This document shows, in pieces, positions 34,142-42,369 of a stretch of DNA of 42,369 nucleotides (position 1 is its first letter; every line of letters begins with the position of its first letter). Source of the DNA: Candidatus Neomicrothrix sp. UBA814 (GTDB taxonomy: Bacteria; Actinomycetota; Acidimicrobiia; Acidimicrobiales; Poriferisodalaceae); assembly GCA_002296525.1 (NCBI GenBank), contig DBIA01000024.1, forward strand, positions 1-42,369, in the 5' to 3' direction. The notes beneath the pieces were generated by a model. It saw nothing but the letters and a program-made list of their open reading frames with translations, ran no database searches and was not told the DNA's origin. A program made the position numbers and the translations under genes.

Positions 34142-35209
34142 ATGCTGAAACGCTTACTCCCCCTCATCATTACCTTGACCTTGTTCGCCACCGCTTGCGG
34201 TGGCTCGGACCAACTACAAATCGACGGATTGGCTGCAGAGATCAATCCTGAAGAGTGCGTAGATGGCAAAGGAGGCGAGGTCACCATTTATTCAGGCCGC
34301 ACCGAAAATCTAATTGAGCCCGTGCTGGAAGCCTTTGCTTGCGCTACCGGTATCAGTGTTCAGGTTCGATGGGGCAGTTCAACCCAATTAGCTCTCCTCA
34401 TCGACGAAGAAGGAGCTCGCAGTCCCGCAGATGTGTTTTTGAGTCGCTCACCGGGACCAGTTGGTTTCCTCGAGTCGAAAAACTTGCTCGGCACAATCGA
34501 TGACTCAGTTCTCGGTCTTGTCAGCGAAGAAAATCGGTCAAGCGAAGGAAGCTGGATTGGATTTTCTGGACGCAAGAGAGTCCTTGTGCACAACGTTGAC
34601 CTAGTAGCCGAGGCCGACCTTCCTAAATCAGTATTCGATCTGACTGACGAAAGGTGGCGAGGCAAGGTGGCTATACCTGGAACCAACGGCTCATTCGTTG
34701 ATTGGTTCACAGTATTTCGCGATCAGTACGGCACTGATGTAGCCGCCCAATGGCTTAACGATATGGTGGACAACGACGCCCGCTACTACCCAAACAACAG
34801 ATCGATTGTCGAGGCCACTGGCCGCGGTGAAATAGAAATGGGATTAGTGAACCACTACTACAACTACCAAGAGGTTGCTGCTGAAGGAGACAACCACCGG
34901 GCAAAGAACCATTCTCTTGACGACGATGACATTGGTTCGCTTCTCATCATCACCGCCGCCACCGTTTTGGACTCAGCAAAGAATTCTGACGAAGCAAATC
35001 AACTGCTCGCGTATCTACTAACCGAACCGGTGCAGAGTTACTTCACAAACCGCACCTTCGAGTACCCGTTGGCCGCCGGCGTCGAACCCAATTCGATGCT
35101 GCCGCCGCTGACTGCTCTAGAAATTGGCTCGGTCGATTTTGATGCTTTGGGAGGCGGATTTGAAGAAACCGCTCGAATCATCGAAGCGAGTGGCATTCAG
35201 AATCAATGA
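34142..35209 (+). CDS. fbpA: Ferric iron ABC transporter substrate-binding lipoprotein
   Basis: 355 residues. A lipoprotein signal (LTLFATAC, Cys about residue 19) is followed by a class II periplasmic-binding fold. EVTIYSGRTENLIEPVLEAF, VRWGSSTQLALLI, PADVFLSRSPGPVGFLE and KVAIPGTNGSFVDWFT match the FbpA/FutA group. The paired tyrosines of LVNHYYNYQE (Tyr239, Tyr240) are the expected Fe3+ ligands. AAGGA precedes the ATG. The permease overlaps it by 4 bp. It captures ferric iron outside the cell membrane and hands it to the permease, presumably under the palindrome upstream. Confidence 0.9.
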   Translation: MLKRLLPLIITLTLFATACGGSDQLQIDGLAAEINPEECVDGKGGEVTIYSGRTENLIEPVLEAFACATGISVQVRWGSSTQLALLIDEEGARSPADVFLSRSPGPVGFLESKNLLGTIDDSVLGLVSEENRSSEGSWIGFSGRKRVLVHNVDLVAEADLPKSVFDLTDERWRGKVAIPGTNGSFVDWFTVFRDQYGTDVAAQWLNDMVDNDARYYPNNRSIVEATGRGEIEMGLVNHYYNYQEVAAEGDNHRAKNHSLDDDDIGSLLIITAATVLDSAKNSDEANQLLAYLLTEPVQSYFTNRTFEYPLAAGVEPNSMLPPLTALEIGSVDFDALGGGFEETARIIEASGIQNQ

Positions 35210-36798
35210 CCCAAACGCGAACGCCTAGGGAGCTGAGGCTTTTCGGCCTCATTTGCTCCCTGGCGTTCGCTTTCCCTGGGTTGTATTTGATCTGGCGAAA
35301 CTTTACGTCGGGAGCAGACCCCCTCGGTCTCCTGCTCGAGCGCCAGACTCTGGAACCTTTTTGGCGTACCGTTCGGCTTGCCGTTCTCGTCTCAATTTCA
35401 ACAGCCGCTTTGGGTACTGCGTTGGCCTGGTGCACAACCAAAACCGATCTTCCTTTCCGGCGACTATGGCGAGTACTCCTTCCTATACCGCTGGTATTTC
35501 CAACATTCATAGGCGCTGCAGCATTCATCAGAACTTTGAACCCAGGCGGGCTCGCTAACGACGCATTTAGCTTCGTCGGAATCGCCGAGACTCCAGAGCT
35601 TCGCGGCCTATTCGGTGCCTGGTTTGTACTTACCTTATTTTGTTATCCATATGTCTATTTGCCAGTAGCTGCTCGACTGCGTCAACTGCCCGGGTCCCTT
35701 GAACAGAGTGCATTGATTCTCGGTGACACCGTTCCGCAAGCATTTCGACGGGTAGTTCTCCGTCAGATCTCTGGGTCACTAACCGCAGGGACTCTTCTGG
35801 TTTTCCTCTACACGATCAGCGATTTTGGTGCCGTTCAACTGATGCGATATGACACCTTGACCCGAGCAATCGAATCAAATTATCTGGCGCGTCCGCCGAT
35901 GGCGTTTGCCTTAAGTCTCATATTGCTGGTGTTTGCCGGTGTGGTCGTTCTGGCGGAAAGGTCGATCAACCGTCGTTTACCTGAGATTACGACCCGTCGC
36001 ACCTCGCAAGCAATGACACATGCTCTTGGGCGTTGGAAGGCCTCGGCCCTTACCTTGGTGATAGGCACGCTCACATTTGCGGTATTAGCTCCTAGCGCAG
36101 CCCTCATCGACTGGGCAAGCGACGGACTGTTGCGGACCCAAAGAGGAGGTCGACCACTCACCATTGATGCTTCCAAGGTCGTGGAAGCTGCTTCCAACAC
36201 GCTTTCATCCAGCGTATTGACTGGTCTCGTAGCTCTCATCGCGGTGACCCCCATCGCCTTCCTCGTTGCTCGACATCGTGATCGAATCGGCCGTTTCGCT
36301 CATTCAGTCGTAATCGCCACTTTTGCGATACCAGGAATTCTCATCGCATTATCGCTTCGGTTTTGGACTTTGAAATCGGGCTTCTTTGGTGACCTTCTAT
36401 ATGACTCAATGGCCTTGCTTATCTTTGCGTATGTCGTTCGATTCGGGTCCTTAGCAATGGGAACTGCATTAGTCGCTGTGCGGAGCGTCCCAGACGGCCT
36501 CCACGATGCAGCAGCAACACTGGGTGCTGACAGATGGAGACGGTTTCGGAGCGTGGACCTACCAGTAATGAGACCGGGCTTACTGGCCGCAGCAGGGTTA
36601 GTTGTTTTGTCGACAATGAAAGAGCTACCGATCAGCCTTATCGTCGCTCCCATTGGTTTCCCGACCTTAACCACCCGCATATTTGGATCCTTCGAAGATG
36701 CATTTGTGGCAGAAGCTGGGATTATGGCGGTGACACTCGTTTGCGCATCCGCGCTTCTATCGTGGTTTCTTGTGCTGCGGCGCGCTGATCACTTGTAA
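35206..36798 (+). CDS. fbpB: Ferric iron ABC transporter permease (two-domain)
   Basis: 530 residues with about 12 membrane helices in two permease domains. The EAA-type ATPase-contact loops are EQSALILGDTVPQAFRRV (about residue 166-183) and DAAATLGADRWRRFRSVDLP (about 430-450). Fused permeases of this length are usual in the FbpB/SfuB family. The start overlaps the binding-protein stop (ATGA). Its ATPase is the separately encoded protein at 31.4-32.5 kb. A membrane glycosyltransferase-like gene follows after 7 bp and probably shares the transcript. Confidence 0.9.
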   Translation: MTQTRTPRELRLFGLICSLAFAFPGLYLIWRNFTSGADPLGLLLERQTLEPFWRTVRLAVLVSISTAALGTALAWCTTKTDLPFRRLWRVLLPIPLVFPTFIGAAAFIRTLNPGGLANDAFSFVGIAETPELRGLFGAWFVLTLFCYPYVYLPVAARLRQLPGSLEQSALILGDTVPQAFRRVVLRQISGSLTAGTLLVFLYTISDFGAVQLMRYDTLTRAIESNYLARPPMAFALSLILLVFAGVVVLAERSINRRLPEITTRRTSQAMTHALGRWKASALTLVIGTLTFAVLAPSAALIDWASDGLLRTQRGGRPLTIDASKVVEAASNTLSSSVLTGLVALIAVTPIAFLVARHRDRIGRFAHSVVIATFAIPGILIALSLRFWTLKSGFFGDLLYDSMALLIFAYVVRFGSLAMGTALVAVRSVPDGLHDAAATLGADRWRRFRSVDLPVMRPGLLAAAGLVVLSTMKELPISLIVAPIGFPTLTTRIFGSFEDAFVAEAGIMAVTLVCASALLSWFLVLRRADHL

Positions 36799-36805
36799 GG
36801 ACCCA

Positions 36806-38221
36806 ATGAACCTAAAGCGTGAAAGTCTCAGGGCCCGGATGTTCCTTGTCGCGCTAACAGTGTCCGTTGTCGCCGCTCTTAGCATCCAAGCTCGAGCTAC
36901 CTACAACGCCCAAGTAACAGCAGACGAGCCACAGTATCTGTTGACTGCGCTCAGCCTCGGGGAAGACTTCGACTTAGATATTTCAGATGAAATCGAGGAC
37001 GGAAAATTCCGAGACTTTCACGAAGTGAACCTCAATCCTCAAACGATCGCTCTTAACGACTCCGGTCAAAAAATCAGTCCTCACGACCCGTTGCTTCCAA
37101 TCCTTCTAGCTGCACCCATGAAGCTAGGTGGGTGGGAGTTCGCAAAGGGTTTTCTTGCCATAGTTGCCGGACTTACCGCCGCAGCAACTTTGTGGTTAGC
37201 GGTACGACGGTTCGGGGTTGGGGTCTCTAGCGCTACATGGGTAATTACCGCTCTATTTTGTGCTTCCCCGTTAACGAGTTACGGCACGCAGGTGTATCCA
37301 GCTATGCCTGCTGCGCTCTGTGTGGTGTTAGGAGTTGCTGGAGTAACGCCAGGCGCGTCCAATCGTTGGTCTTGGGTCAGTGTCACGATGATGATTTGCT
37401 TACCTTGGCTGGGCATCAAGTATGTTCCACTGGCTCTCGTACTAGCGATTTTCTTGGTGTGGAATCACAAAGATGATCCCGGCGTGATCCTCAAACTTCA
37501 ACTCTTCAGTCTGCTCTTCTCGGGTGCCATTTACCTGATTGTTCATCAGAGGATTTACGGTAGCTGGACGGTTTATGCAACAGGTGACCATTTCGTAGAC
37601 AGCGAATGGGCTGTAGTAGGGAATTCACCCAATTACGCCGGTCGGACCAGACGACTCTTGGGACTCATCGTCGACCGAAGATTCGGTATAGCAGCCTGGA
37701 CCCCCGTCTATCTCCTTGTTCCTCTTGTTGTGGCAAGGACTATTCGTCGACGTGATCAAAATTGGCACGTTGCGATAACGCTATGTGCGGTGGGCTGGGC
37801 TGTCGCGACTTGGATCGCGTTGACAATGCATGGCTGGTGGTGGTCCGGACGCCAGATCGTTCCGGTCCTTCCTGTGATGGCCATATTGTTGGCAATGGCC
37901 GTCGACCAGAACCGTCGGCGACTCCAACTAGTGGTCGCGGCAACGCTAGTGGGCACTTTTTCGTGGCTGTGGCTCGTAGTGGAAACCTCCACTGGCCAGC
38001 ACACGCTCATCGTTGACTTTGAACGCACAACCAACCCGCTCTATCGACTCTGGAGCGTAGCGTTACCCGACCACCAGATAATGTCTGTCGGCGACCATTT
38101 ACTGACGGCGCTTTGGAGCGCAGCAGTTATCTGCGGATGTTGGTGGGTGTGGACGAGATCGCAAGGGGAGCCTCGATCTCAATCTGCAACTAGCACCGAT
38201 TCCTCAGATGCCGCACGTTGA
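36806..38221 (+). CDS. GT-C-like polytopic membrane glycosyltransferase
   Basis: About 471 residues from ATG at 36806, with AAGGA five bases before it, overlapping the permease stop. About ten helices are predicted. The first external loop contains TADEPQYLLTALSL, like the Asp/Glu-x-Tyr motif of GT-C enzymes (ArnT/PMT/ALG-type) that use polyprenyl-phosphate sugars. The later loop MHGWWWSGRQIVPVLP recalls the family's Gly/Arg-rich segment. It could use the lipid-linked sugar made by the GT2 fusion to decorate a surface molecule. It is cotranscribed with fbpAB by position. Its last 43 bp overlap the 3' end of the convergent epimerase gene. Confidence 0.7.
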   Translation: MNLKRESLRARMFLVALTVSVVAALSIQARATYNAQVTADEPQYLLTALSLGEDFDLDISDEIEDGKFRDFHEVNLNPQTIALNDSGQKISPHDPLLPILLAAPMKLGGWEFAKGFLAIVAGLTAAATLWLAVRRFGVGVSSATWVITALFCASPLTSYGTQVYPAMPAALCVVLGVAGVTPGASNRWSWVSVTMMICLPWLGIKYVPLALVLAIFLVWNHKDDPGVILKLQLFSLLFSGAIYLIVHQRIYGSWTVYATGDHFVDSEWAVVGNSPNYAGRTRRLLGLIVDRRFGIAAWTPVYLLVPLVVARTIRRRDQNWHVAITLCAVGWAVATWIALTMHGWWWSGRQIVPVLPVMAILLAMAVDQNRRRLQLVVAATLVGTFSWLWLVVETSTGQHTLIVDFERTTNPLYRLWSVALPDHQIMSVGDHLLTALWSAAVICGCWWVWTRSQGEPRSQSATSTDSSDAAR

Positions 38222-39216
38222 TGATGCCACTCACATTGCCGGGTCAGACCCTCGACTAAGTCAATCTTGGGACTCCAACCAAGAGTTTCTGCCGTGTGGT
38301 CCGTGCGCGCAACCGTTATTGCCGGGTCACCTGCCGGGGCTTCAACTGTTTCCATTCGGATAGGTGCACCTGCAAGTGTTTCGATCAATGTCATGACTTG
38401 TTGGAGAGAGACAGACGAACCACCTCCAACATCGAATGTCGCGTTTGCCGCTTCGCCAATAAATCCCGCCGCTACTGTGGCCGTCACCACATCGCTGACA
38501 TAAGTGAACTCGCGACGTTGCTGACCATCGCCGCGCAGCACAAAAACAGGCCCATCTGGGGTGGTCGCCTCAAACATGCGATGCATTGCCATGTCAGGTC
38601 GTTGTCTCGGTCCATAGACGGTGAAGTACCGCAGGTTTGTGATGTGAAGCCCTTGAGCTCTGTACACGTGAGCGAGTTGTTCGCCAACTAGCTTGCTCAC
38701 GCCATAAGGGCTTATAGGTCGCGGTTCTGGTCGCGCAGCTGGATTTGTGGCTCCTGATCCATAAATTGACGAGCTAGAGGCATAGACCACTCTCTCGACT
38801 TGAGAATCAACTGATGCTTCGTATACCCGTTGGGTCAATTCAATGTTGCGACGTGAACTATCAACAAAACCTTCACCCCAAGAGTCCTGAACGCCGGGGC
38901 GCCCAGCTAGGTGAAACACCACCGACGATCGACTGAACGCTTCCCGAGCTATTTCGGGGCTCAAGGTTCCATCAACGAGTTCAAACTTGCTGTTATTAGC
39001 TGTAGCGAAAAGGTTGCTCCTTTTCTGATGCGGGCTATACCAGGGATCGAAATCGTCGATTCCGATGACATGACACCCCAACTGAAGTAAGCGCTCTACG
39101 AGGTGAGAGCCTATGAAACCCGCCGCTCCCGTTACAGATACAGTCGGAGTGCCAAAGAATCCTTCAAAAGTTATTGCACCACTTGGCTCAAAGACATCAG
39201 CAGTCTGTACGGTCAT
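38179..39216 (-). CDS. NAD-dependent nucleotide-sugar epimerase/dehydratase
   Basis: A 345-residue extended SDR. GAAGFIGSHLVERLL is the NAD-binding loop, followed by DDFDPWYSPHQKR, HLAGRPGVQDSW, SSSSIYG and the catalytic YGVSK. YFTVYGPRQRPDMAMHRM is the sugar-nucleotide region typical of UDP-glucuronate/UDP-glucose 4-epimerases. An extra N-terminal stretch of about 25 residues precedes the first strand. The ATG is separated from operator 3 by a single base and has no Shine-Dalgarno, so it may be read from a leaderless message. It supplies a sugar nucleotide for the glycosyltransferases of this block; the specific sugar cannot be stated. Confidence 0.88.
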   Translation of the reverse strand: MTVQTADVFEPSGAITFEGFFGTPTVSVTGAAGFIGSHLVERLLQLGCHVIGIDDFDPWYSPHQKRSNLFATANNSKFELVDGTLSPEIAREAFSRSSVVFHLAGRPGVQDSWGEGFVDSSRRNIELTQRVYEASVDSQVERVVYASSSSIYGSGATNPAARPEPRPISPYGVSKLVGEQLAHVYRAQGLHITNLRYFTVYGPRQRPDMAMHRMFEATTPDGPVFVLRGDGQQRREFTYVSDVVTATVAAGFIGEAANATFDVGGGSSVSLQQVMTLIETLAGAPIRMETVEAPAGDPAITVARTDHTAETLGWSPKIDLVEGLTRQCEWHHQRAASEESVLVAD

Positions 39217-39217
39217 A

Positions 39218-39258
39218 GTAAGGACTACTTTACATCCTGCCTGCGGTCTACCGTTAAT
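39218..39258 (+). promoter_or_regulatory. Metal-regulator operator 3 and promoter
   Basis: GTAAGG-ACTA-CTTTAC at 39218-39233 matches GTWAAGNNWACTTWAC with one mismatch in the left arm. It lies between the divergent epimerase and FAD-protein genes. On the plus strand TTTACA (39229-39234) and GTTAAT (39253-39258) form a -35/-10 pair at 18 bp, the same layout as operator 1. Confidence 0.65.
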
Positions 39259-39306
39259 CCTGGAGATGAGGAAAAGTGCTTCTCACAACAACGAAGGAAC
39301 TGAATT

Positions 39307-40683
39307 ATGAGTGACATCGCTGTGCTGGGAGCAGGTCCAGCCGGTCTCATGGCGGCACTAAAAGCGCGAGAAAACGGTCATGAAGTAACTGTTTTCGAGG
39401 CGTCGAGCCAAGTAGGCGGGATGGCCGCAAGCCTCGAAGTCGCCGGTCAACGAGTAGATCTAGGAAGTCATCGTCTCCATCCGGCAACTGACCCATCAAT
39501 CATGTCTCTTATTAAGTCATTGTTGGGCGACGACCTTCAAACCCGAGAACGCAATGGTCGAATTCGACTAAAAAACAAATGGATTGGCTTCCCGTTGCGC
39601 ACTGGCGACATGGTGAAGAATCTCCCATTACGTTTTAGCGCCGCGGTCGCATTCGACACATTGGTTAAGCCGCTTCGTCCAAAAAGCGGTTCCAACTTTG
39701 ATGCCGAAATTCGGCGTCGACTCGGGCCCACAGTGGCACGAGAGTTTTACGGACCTTACGCAACCAAGCTGTACGGCGTTGCCCCAAGCTCTCTCACCAC
39801 TGAGTTGTCAGATCGGCGTGTTTCGGCGGGAGGCCCCGCGCAAATAATCAAGAACGCTCTTCGAGCAGCGAAGCCAGAAGGAAGGATCTTCTATTATCCC
39901 CGCCGGGGCTATGGTCAAATTTCCGAATCGTTAGCCGACGCGGCAATCAGCCATGGAGTGAAGATTCAATTAAACAGACCAGTAGATCGCATAACAGTCA
40001 GCGGAGGCAGCGTTGAAATCGCGTCTGGTGACACGCTGTTAAATACCGGCAACGTTTTGTCTTCTATCCCTCTTCCCATCCTGGCTCGGGCGCTCTCCCC
40101 CAGCCCGCCTGAGGAGGTTGTCAGCGCTATCAATCAGCAAAGAACTCGAGGCATGCTTATAGCTCATCTGGTGGTGCCCCAGAGTCAGTACACAAGCTTC
40201 GATGCTCACTATTTCCCAGGGCTTGATCTTGCTACTGCTCGACTTTCAGAAGCGAAGAATTACAGAACCGGTGACGATCCACCAGATCTCACTGTCCTAT
40301 GTGCCGAGCTTCCGTGCTGGGTAGATGATGAACTCTGGGGAGCCAGCCCCGAAACCATCGGCCAGATGGTGGAAGAAGACCTGACGAGAGCTGGCCTCCC
40401 AAAAGCGAATCACACACATGTTGAAGTGCGTCGTCTGCCTTCTGTTTATCCGGTTTATGAGCAGGCAACAAGCTCCGCGAGAACCGTGATTGATAACTGG
40501 CTACGTCACCCCGATCGGGTGCTTAGTCTCGGGCGTCAGGGATTGGGGGTCCCCGACAATCTGCATCACGTCCTGTCGATGGGGAGTCAGGCAGCATCAA
40601 CAATCACCTCTATAGGGAGTATCGACGCACAAGCCTGGAGTCGTTCGTTAACAGACTTTTCCGCTCACGTCGTACAAGACTGA
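39307..40683 (+). CDS. UGM-like FAD-dependent amine oxidase-fold protein
   Basis: 458 residues from ATG with AAGGAA upstream. The N-terminal dinucleotide motif is VLGAGPAGLMAALKARENGH, followed by EASSQVGGMAASLEVAG and DLGSHRLHPATDPSI. YYPRRGYGQISESLADA and NRPVDRITV continue the flavin fold. The C-terminal LGRQGLGVPDNLHHVLSMG is the second FAD-binding segment. The order resembles UDP-galactopyranose mutases and protoporphyrinogen-oxidase-type amine oxidases found beside glycosyltransferase genes. A sugar-nucleotide mutase or polyprenyl/sugar oxidoreductase role is plausible and fits the context. It is divergent from the epimerase across operator 3. Confidence 0.8.
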   Translation: MSDIAVLGAGPAGLMAALKARENGHEVTVFEASSQVGGMAASLEVAGQRVDLGSHRLHPATDPSIMSLIKSLLGDDLQTRERNGRIRLKNKWIGFPLRTGDMVKNLPLRFSAAVAFDTLVKPLRPKSGSNFDAEIRRRLGPTVAREFYGPYATKLYGVAPSSLTTELSDRRVSAGGPAQIIKNALRAAKPEGRIFYYPRRGYGQISESLADAAISHGVKIQLNRPVDRITVSGGSVEIASGDTLLNTGNVLSSIPLPILARALSPSPPEEVVSAINQQRTRGMLIAHLVVPQSQYTSFDAHYFPGLDLATARLSEAKNYRTGDDPPDLTVLCAELPCWVDDELWGASPETIGQMVEEDLTRAGLPKANHTHVEVRRLPSVYPVYEQATSSARTVIDNWLRHPDRVLSLGRQGLGVPDNLHHVLSMGSQAASTITSIGSIDAQAWSRSLTDFSAHVVQD

Positions 40684-40794
40684 TCATCGACCAAGCCAAC
40701 GACACTCTCATGCTTTCAGTCGAAAACGATTTGAATTCTGGCGAATCCATGTTTGAACTTGTTACGACCCCTGCCTATCGGCGACCCTAGAGAT

Positions 40795-42270
40795 ATGACG
40801 AACGAAACCATTGAGCATTTCGACGTATTAATCGTCGGTGCTGGCATCTCAGGGATCGGCGGCGCCTACCACCTGCTTCAGGAATGCCCAGACAAAAGCT
40901 TCGTGATTTTGGAAACAATGGATAGCTTCGGCGGCACTTGGAAGACACACACTTACCCGGGTATTCGTTCTGACAGTGATCTCTACACCTTCGGTTATGG
41001 CTTTAAGCCTTGGACGGGGCCACCTATAGCAACCGCACAGGAAATCCTCGATTACATGGGTGAAGTGATCGAAGAGAATGACATCTCAACCCATATCCGC
41101 TACGGGCACACTATTGAAACCGCACAATGGTCAAGCAGCGAAAAGCGGTGGACGCTGAGCGTTAAGAATCTAGAAGAAGGCAGGCAGGTCGAGTTCACTT
41201 GCGGCTTTCTTTGGATGTGTCAGGGCTACTACCGACACACCGACCCGTACACGCCAGAGTGGGAGGGAATGGAACAATTTCAAGGAACGATCGTCCACCC
41301 ACAGACATGGCCTGATGACCTCGACTACACCAATAAAAAGGTCGTTGTGATTGGTTCCGGAGCAACCGCTGCGACATTGATTCCAGCTATGGCGGACAAA
41401 ACCGAGCACGTAACGATGCTTCAAAGGTCACCTACCTTCTTCGTTGCTCGCCCTAACAACAACGAACTTGCAGACACTCTTCGACAACTAGATATCCCCG
41501 ACGAGTGGACTCACGAGATCGTTCGAAAAAAGATTCTGTTCGACCAAGAACAGATCGTGCAGATGTCATTCCAATATCCCGATCTTGTGCGCGAAGAGTT
41601 ATACAAAGGGATCCGAGAAATTCTTGGTGAGGACTACGACGTTTCAGAGCACTTCGAACCTGCTTATCGACCATGGCAACAACGAATCGCCCTTATCCCA
41701 GATGGCGATTTGTTTCACTCAATAGCTGCAGGCGACGCATCAGTTGTGACCGATGAAATAGCGACATTCGTCGAAAATGGAATAGAAACAGAGAGCGGCC
41801 AGCTACTCGAAGCCGACATCATTGTCACCGCGACGGGCTTCGATCTCAGCATTCTCGGTGATATCTCCTTCACCATTGACGACGAGCCACTCGATTTCTC
41901 CAAGACGGTCGGTTACCGCGGCATGATGTTTACTGGCTTACCGAATTTGATTTGGGTCTTCGGTTATTTCAGAGCAAGTTGGACCTTGCGAGCGGATTTG
42001 ATCGCCGGATATGTGTGTCGCCTACTCCAGCACATGGACAGCAAAGGCTTTCAGACAGTTATTCCAACTTTGCGCCCTGAGGACGAAGACATGGAACTGT
42101 TGCCGTGGGTAGACCCGGAAAATTTCAATCCTGGATATCTGATGCGCTCAATACACCTGATGCCTAAGCAGGGCACCGTCGACCCCTGGAAACACACTCA
42201 AGACTATTGGCGAGATAAAGACGAGCTACCTGTTGTCGAGTTGGATGATGGAGCCCTGCTCTACAAGTAA
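40795..42270 (+). CDS. Baeyer-Villiger-type flavin monooxygenase
   Basis: 491 residues from ATG at 40795; the frame opens earlier at a TTG (40753) but the ATG gives a standard N-terminus. FAD motif VGAGISG (GxGxxG at 15-20), the FGGTWKTHTYPGIRSDSD region, the BVMO fingerprint FQGTIVHPQTWP (about 162-173) and the NADP motif GSGATAAT (about 187-194) are all present. TATGFD closes the domain. It inserts oxygen into ketones or oxidises heteroatoms using NADPH and O2. The 111-bp upstream gap has no clear operator, so membership of the iron/glycan block is doubtful. No strong ribosome site precedes the ATG. Confidence 0.9.
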   Translation: MTNETIEHFDVLIVGAGISGIGGAYHLLQECPDKSFVILETMDSFGGTWKTHTYPGIRSDSDLYTFGYGFKPWTGPPIATAQEILDYMGEVIEENDISTHIRYGHTIETAQWSSSEKRWTLSVKNLEEGRQVEFTCGFLWMCQGYYRHTDPYTPEWEGMEQFQGTIVHPQTWPDDLDYTNKKVVVIGSGATAATLIPAMADKTEHVTMLQRSPTFFVARPNNNELADTLRQLDIPDEWTHEIVRKKILFDQEQIVQMSFQYPDLVREELYKGIREILGEDYDVSEHFEPAYRPWQQRIALIPDGDLFHSIAAGDASVVTDEIATFVENGIETESGQLLEADIIVTATGFDLSILGDISFTIDDEPLDFSKTVGYRGMMFTGLPNLIWVFGYFRASWTLRADLIAGYVCRLLQHMDSKGFQTVIPTLRPEDEDMELLPWVDPENFNPGYLMRSIHLMPKQGTVDPWKHTQDYWRDKDELPVVELDDGALLYK

Positions 42271-42291
42271 AACAGTGCAGCTCCGTTAATT

Positions 42292-42314
42292 CGCAAGGCG
42301 TTAATTAGCTTGCG
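42292..42314 (+). terminator. Weak hairpin after the monooxygenase gene
   Basis: CGCAAG and CTTGCG form a 6-bp stem around an 11-base loop, 22 bp after the stop. No T-tract follows, so an intrinsic terminator is only possible. CGTTAATT is repeated directly at both sides of the left arm (42284 and 42299). The remaining bases to the window end hold no recognisable gene. Confidence 0.25.
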
Positions 42315-42369
42315 GGCCTGTTAGACGTCGGAGACGATTCGCGTATGGTCCCCACCTCCACACCATTTC

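Noticed and set aside
42325..42369. CCCCACCTCCACACCA near the window end, like a tmRNA or tRNA 3' end
   Set aside because: There is no T-stem/loop (GGTTCGANTCC) before it and no matching 5' acceptor strand in the window.

Overview
The window looks like chromosomal DNA of a free-living, probably marine actinobacterium, most likely of the class Acidimicrobiia. This is inferred from gene content: three LLM-class (F420-type) oxidoreductases, a tandem CaiB/BaiF CoA-transferase, a thiolase-like/OB-fold pair, a DtxR/IdeR-family regulator and mid-range base composition judged by eye. No rRNA, tRNA, CRISPR array, insertion sequence or prophage gene was seen. All taxonomic and functional calls rest on motif reading, without database searches.

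Region 1 (1-14.3 kb) is a secreted/surface-protein and signalling locus. It opens with a truncated exported Asp-rich protein. Next come an orphan DHp-like mini-protein, a secreted zincin protease, and a receiver/histidine-kinase pair that overlap by 4 bp. A TetR-type regulator with a perfect 8+8 bp palindrome in its promoter overlaps the start of a 1615-residue exported protein. A second giant protein (about 1295 residues) follows. Both giants combine an N-terminal propeller-like part, Calx-beta-like units and Asp-rich calcium-type repeats carrying cysteines; the second ends in a membrane anchor and a CxxC/His tail. A small membrane protein and a LuxR-type response regulator run back towards them on the minus strand.

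Region 2 (14.4-30.6 kb) is a catabolic and lipid-type region. It holds the three LLM oxidoreductases, an SDR, an epoxide hydrolase, an FKBP, a methyltransferase and two MFS carriers. It also holds a thiolase-like protein lacking the usual Cys with its DUF35 partner, a flavin-reductase-like protein, an 815-residue tandem CoA-transferase, an active-looking and a dead-looking alpha/beta hydrolase in one operon, a haloalkane dehalogenase and a beta-carbonic anhydrase. The set suggests uptake and breakdown of hydrophobic, possibly halogenated or isoprenoid/sterol-like compounds through CoA thioesters.

Region 3 (30.6-40.7 kb) is the most coherent candidate system. A DtxR-family regulator with altered metal-ligand positions is co-transcribed with an Fbp-type ferric ABC ATPase. 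Its SBP and permease genes lie 1.7 kb further on. Interleaved are a flippase-like/GT2 fusion, a GT-C-like membrane glycosyltransferase, an NAD-dependent sugar epimerase and a UDP-galactopyranose-mutase-like flavoprotein. Three intergenic regions in this block carry the same 16-bp palindrome, GTWAAGNNWACTTWAC (one copy with one mismatch). I infer one metal-responsive regulon that joins iron import to surface glycan synthesis.

The window ends with a Baeyer-Villiger-type monooxygenase (40.8-42.3 kb).
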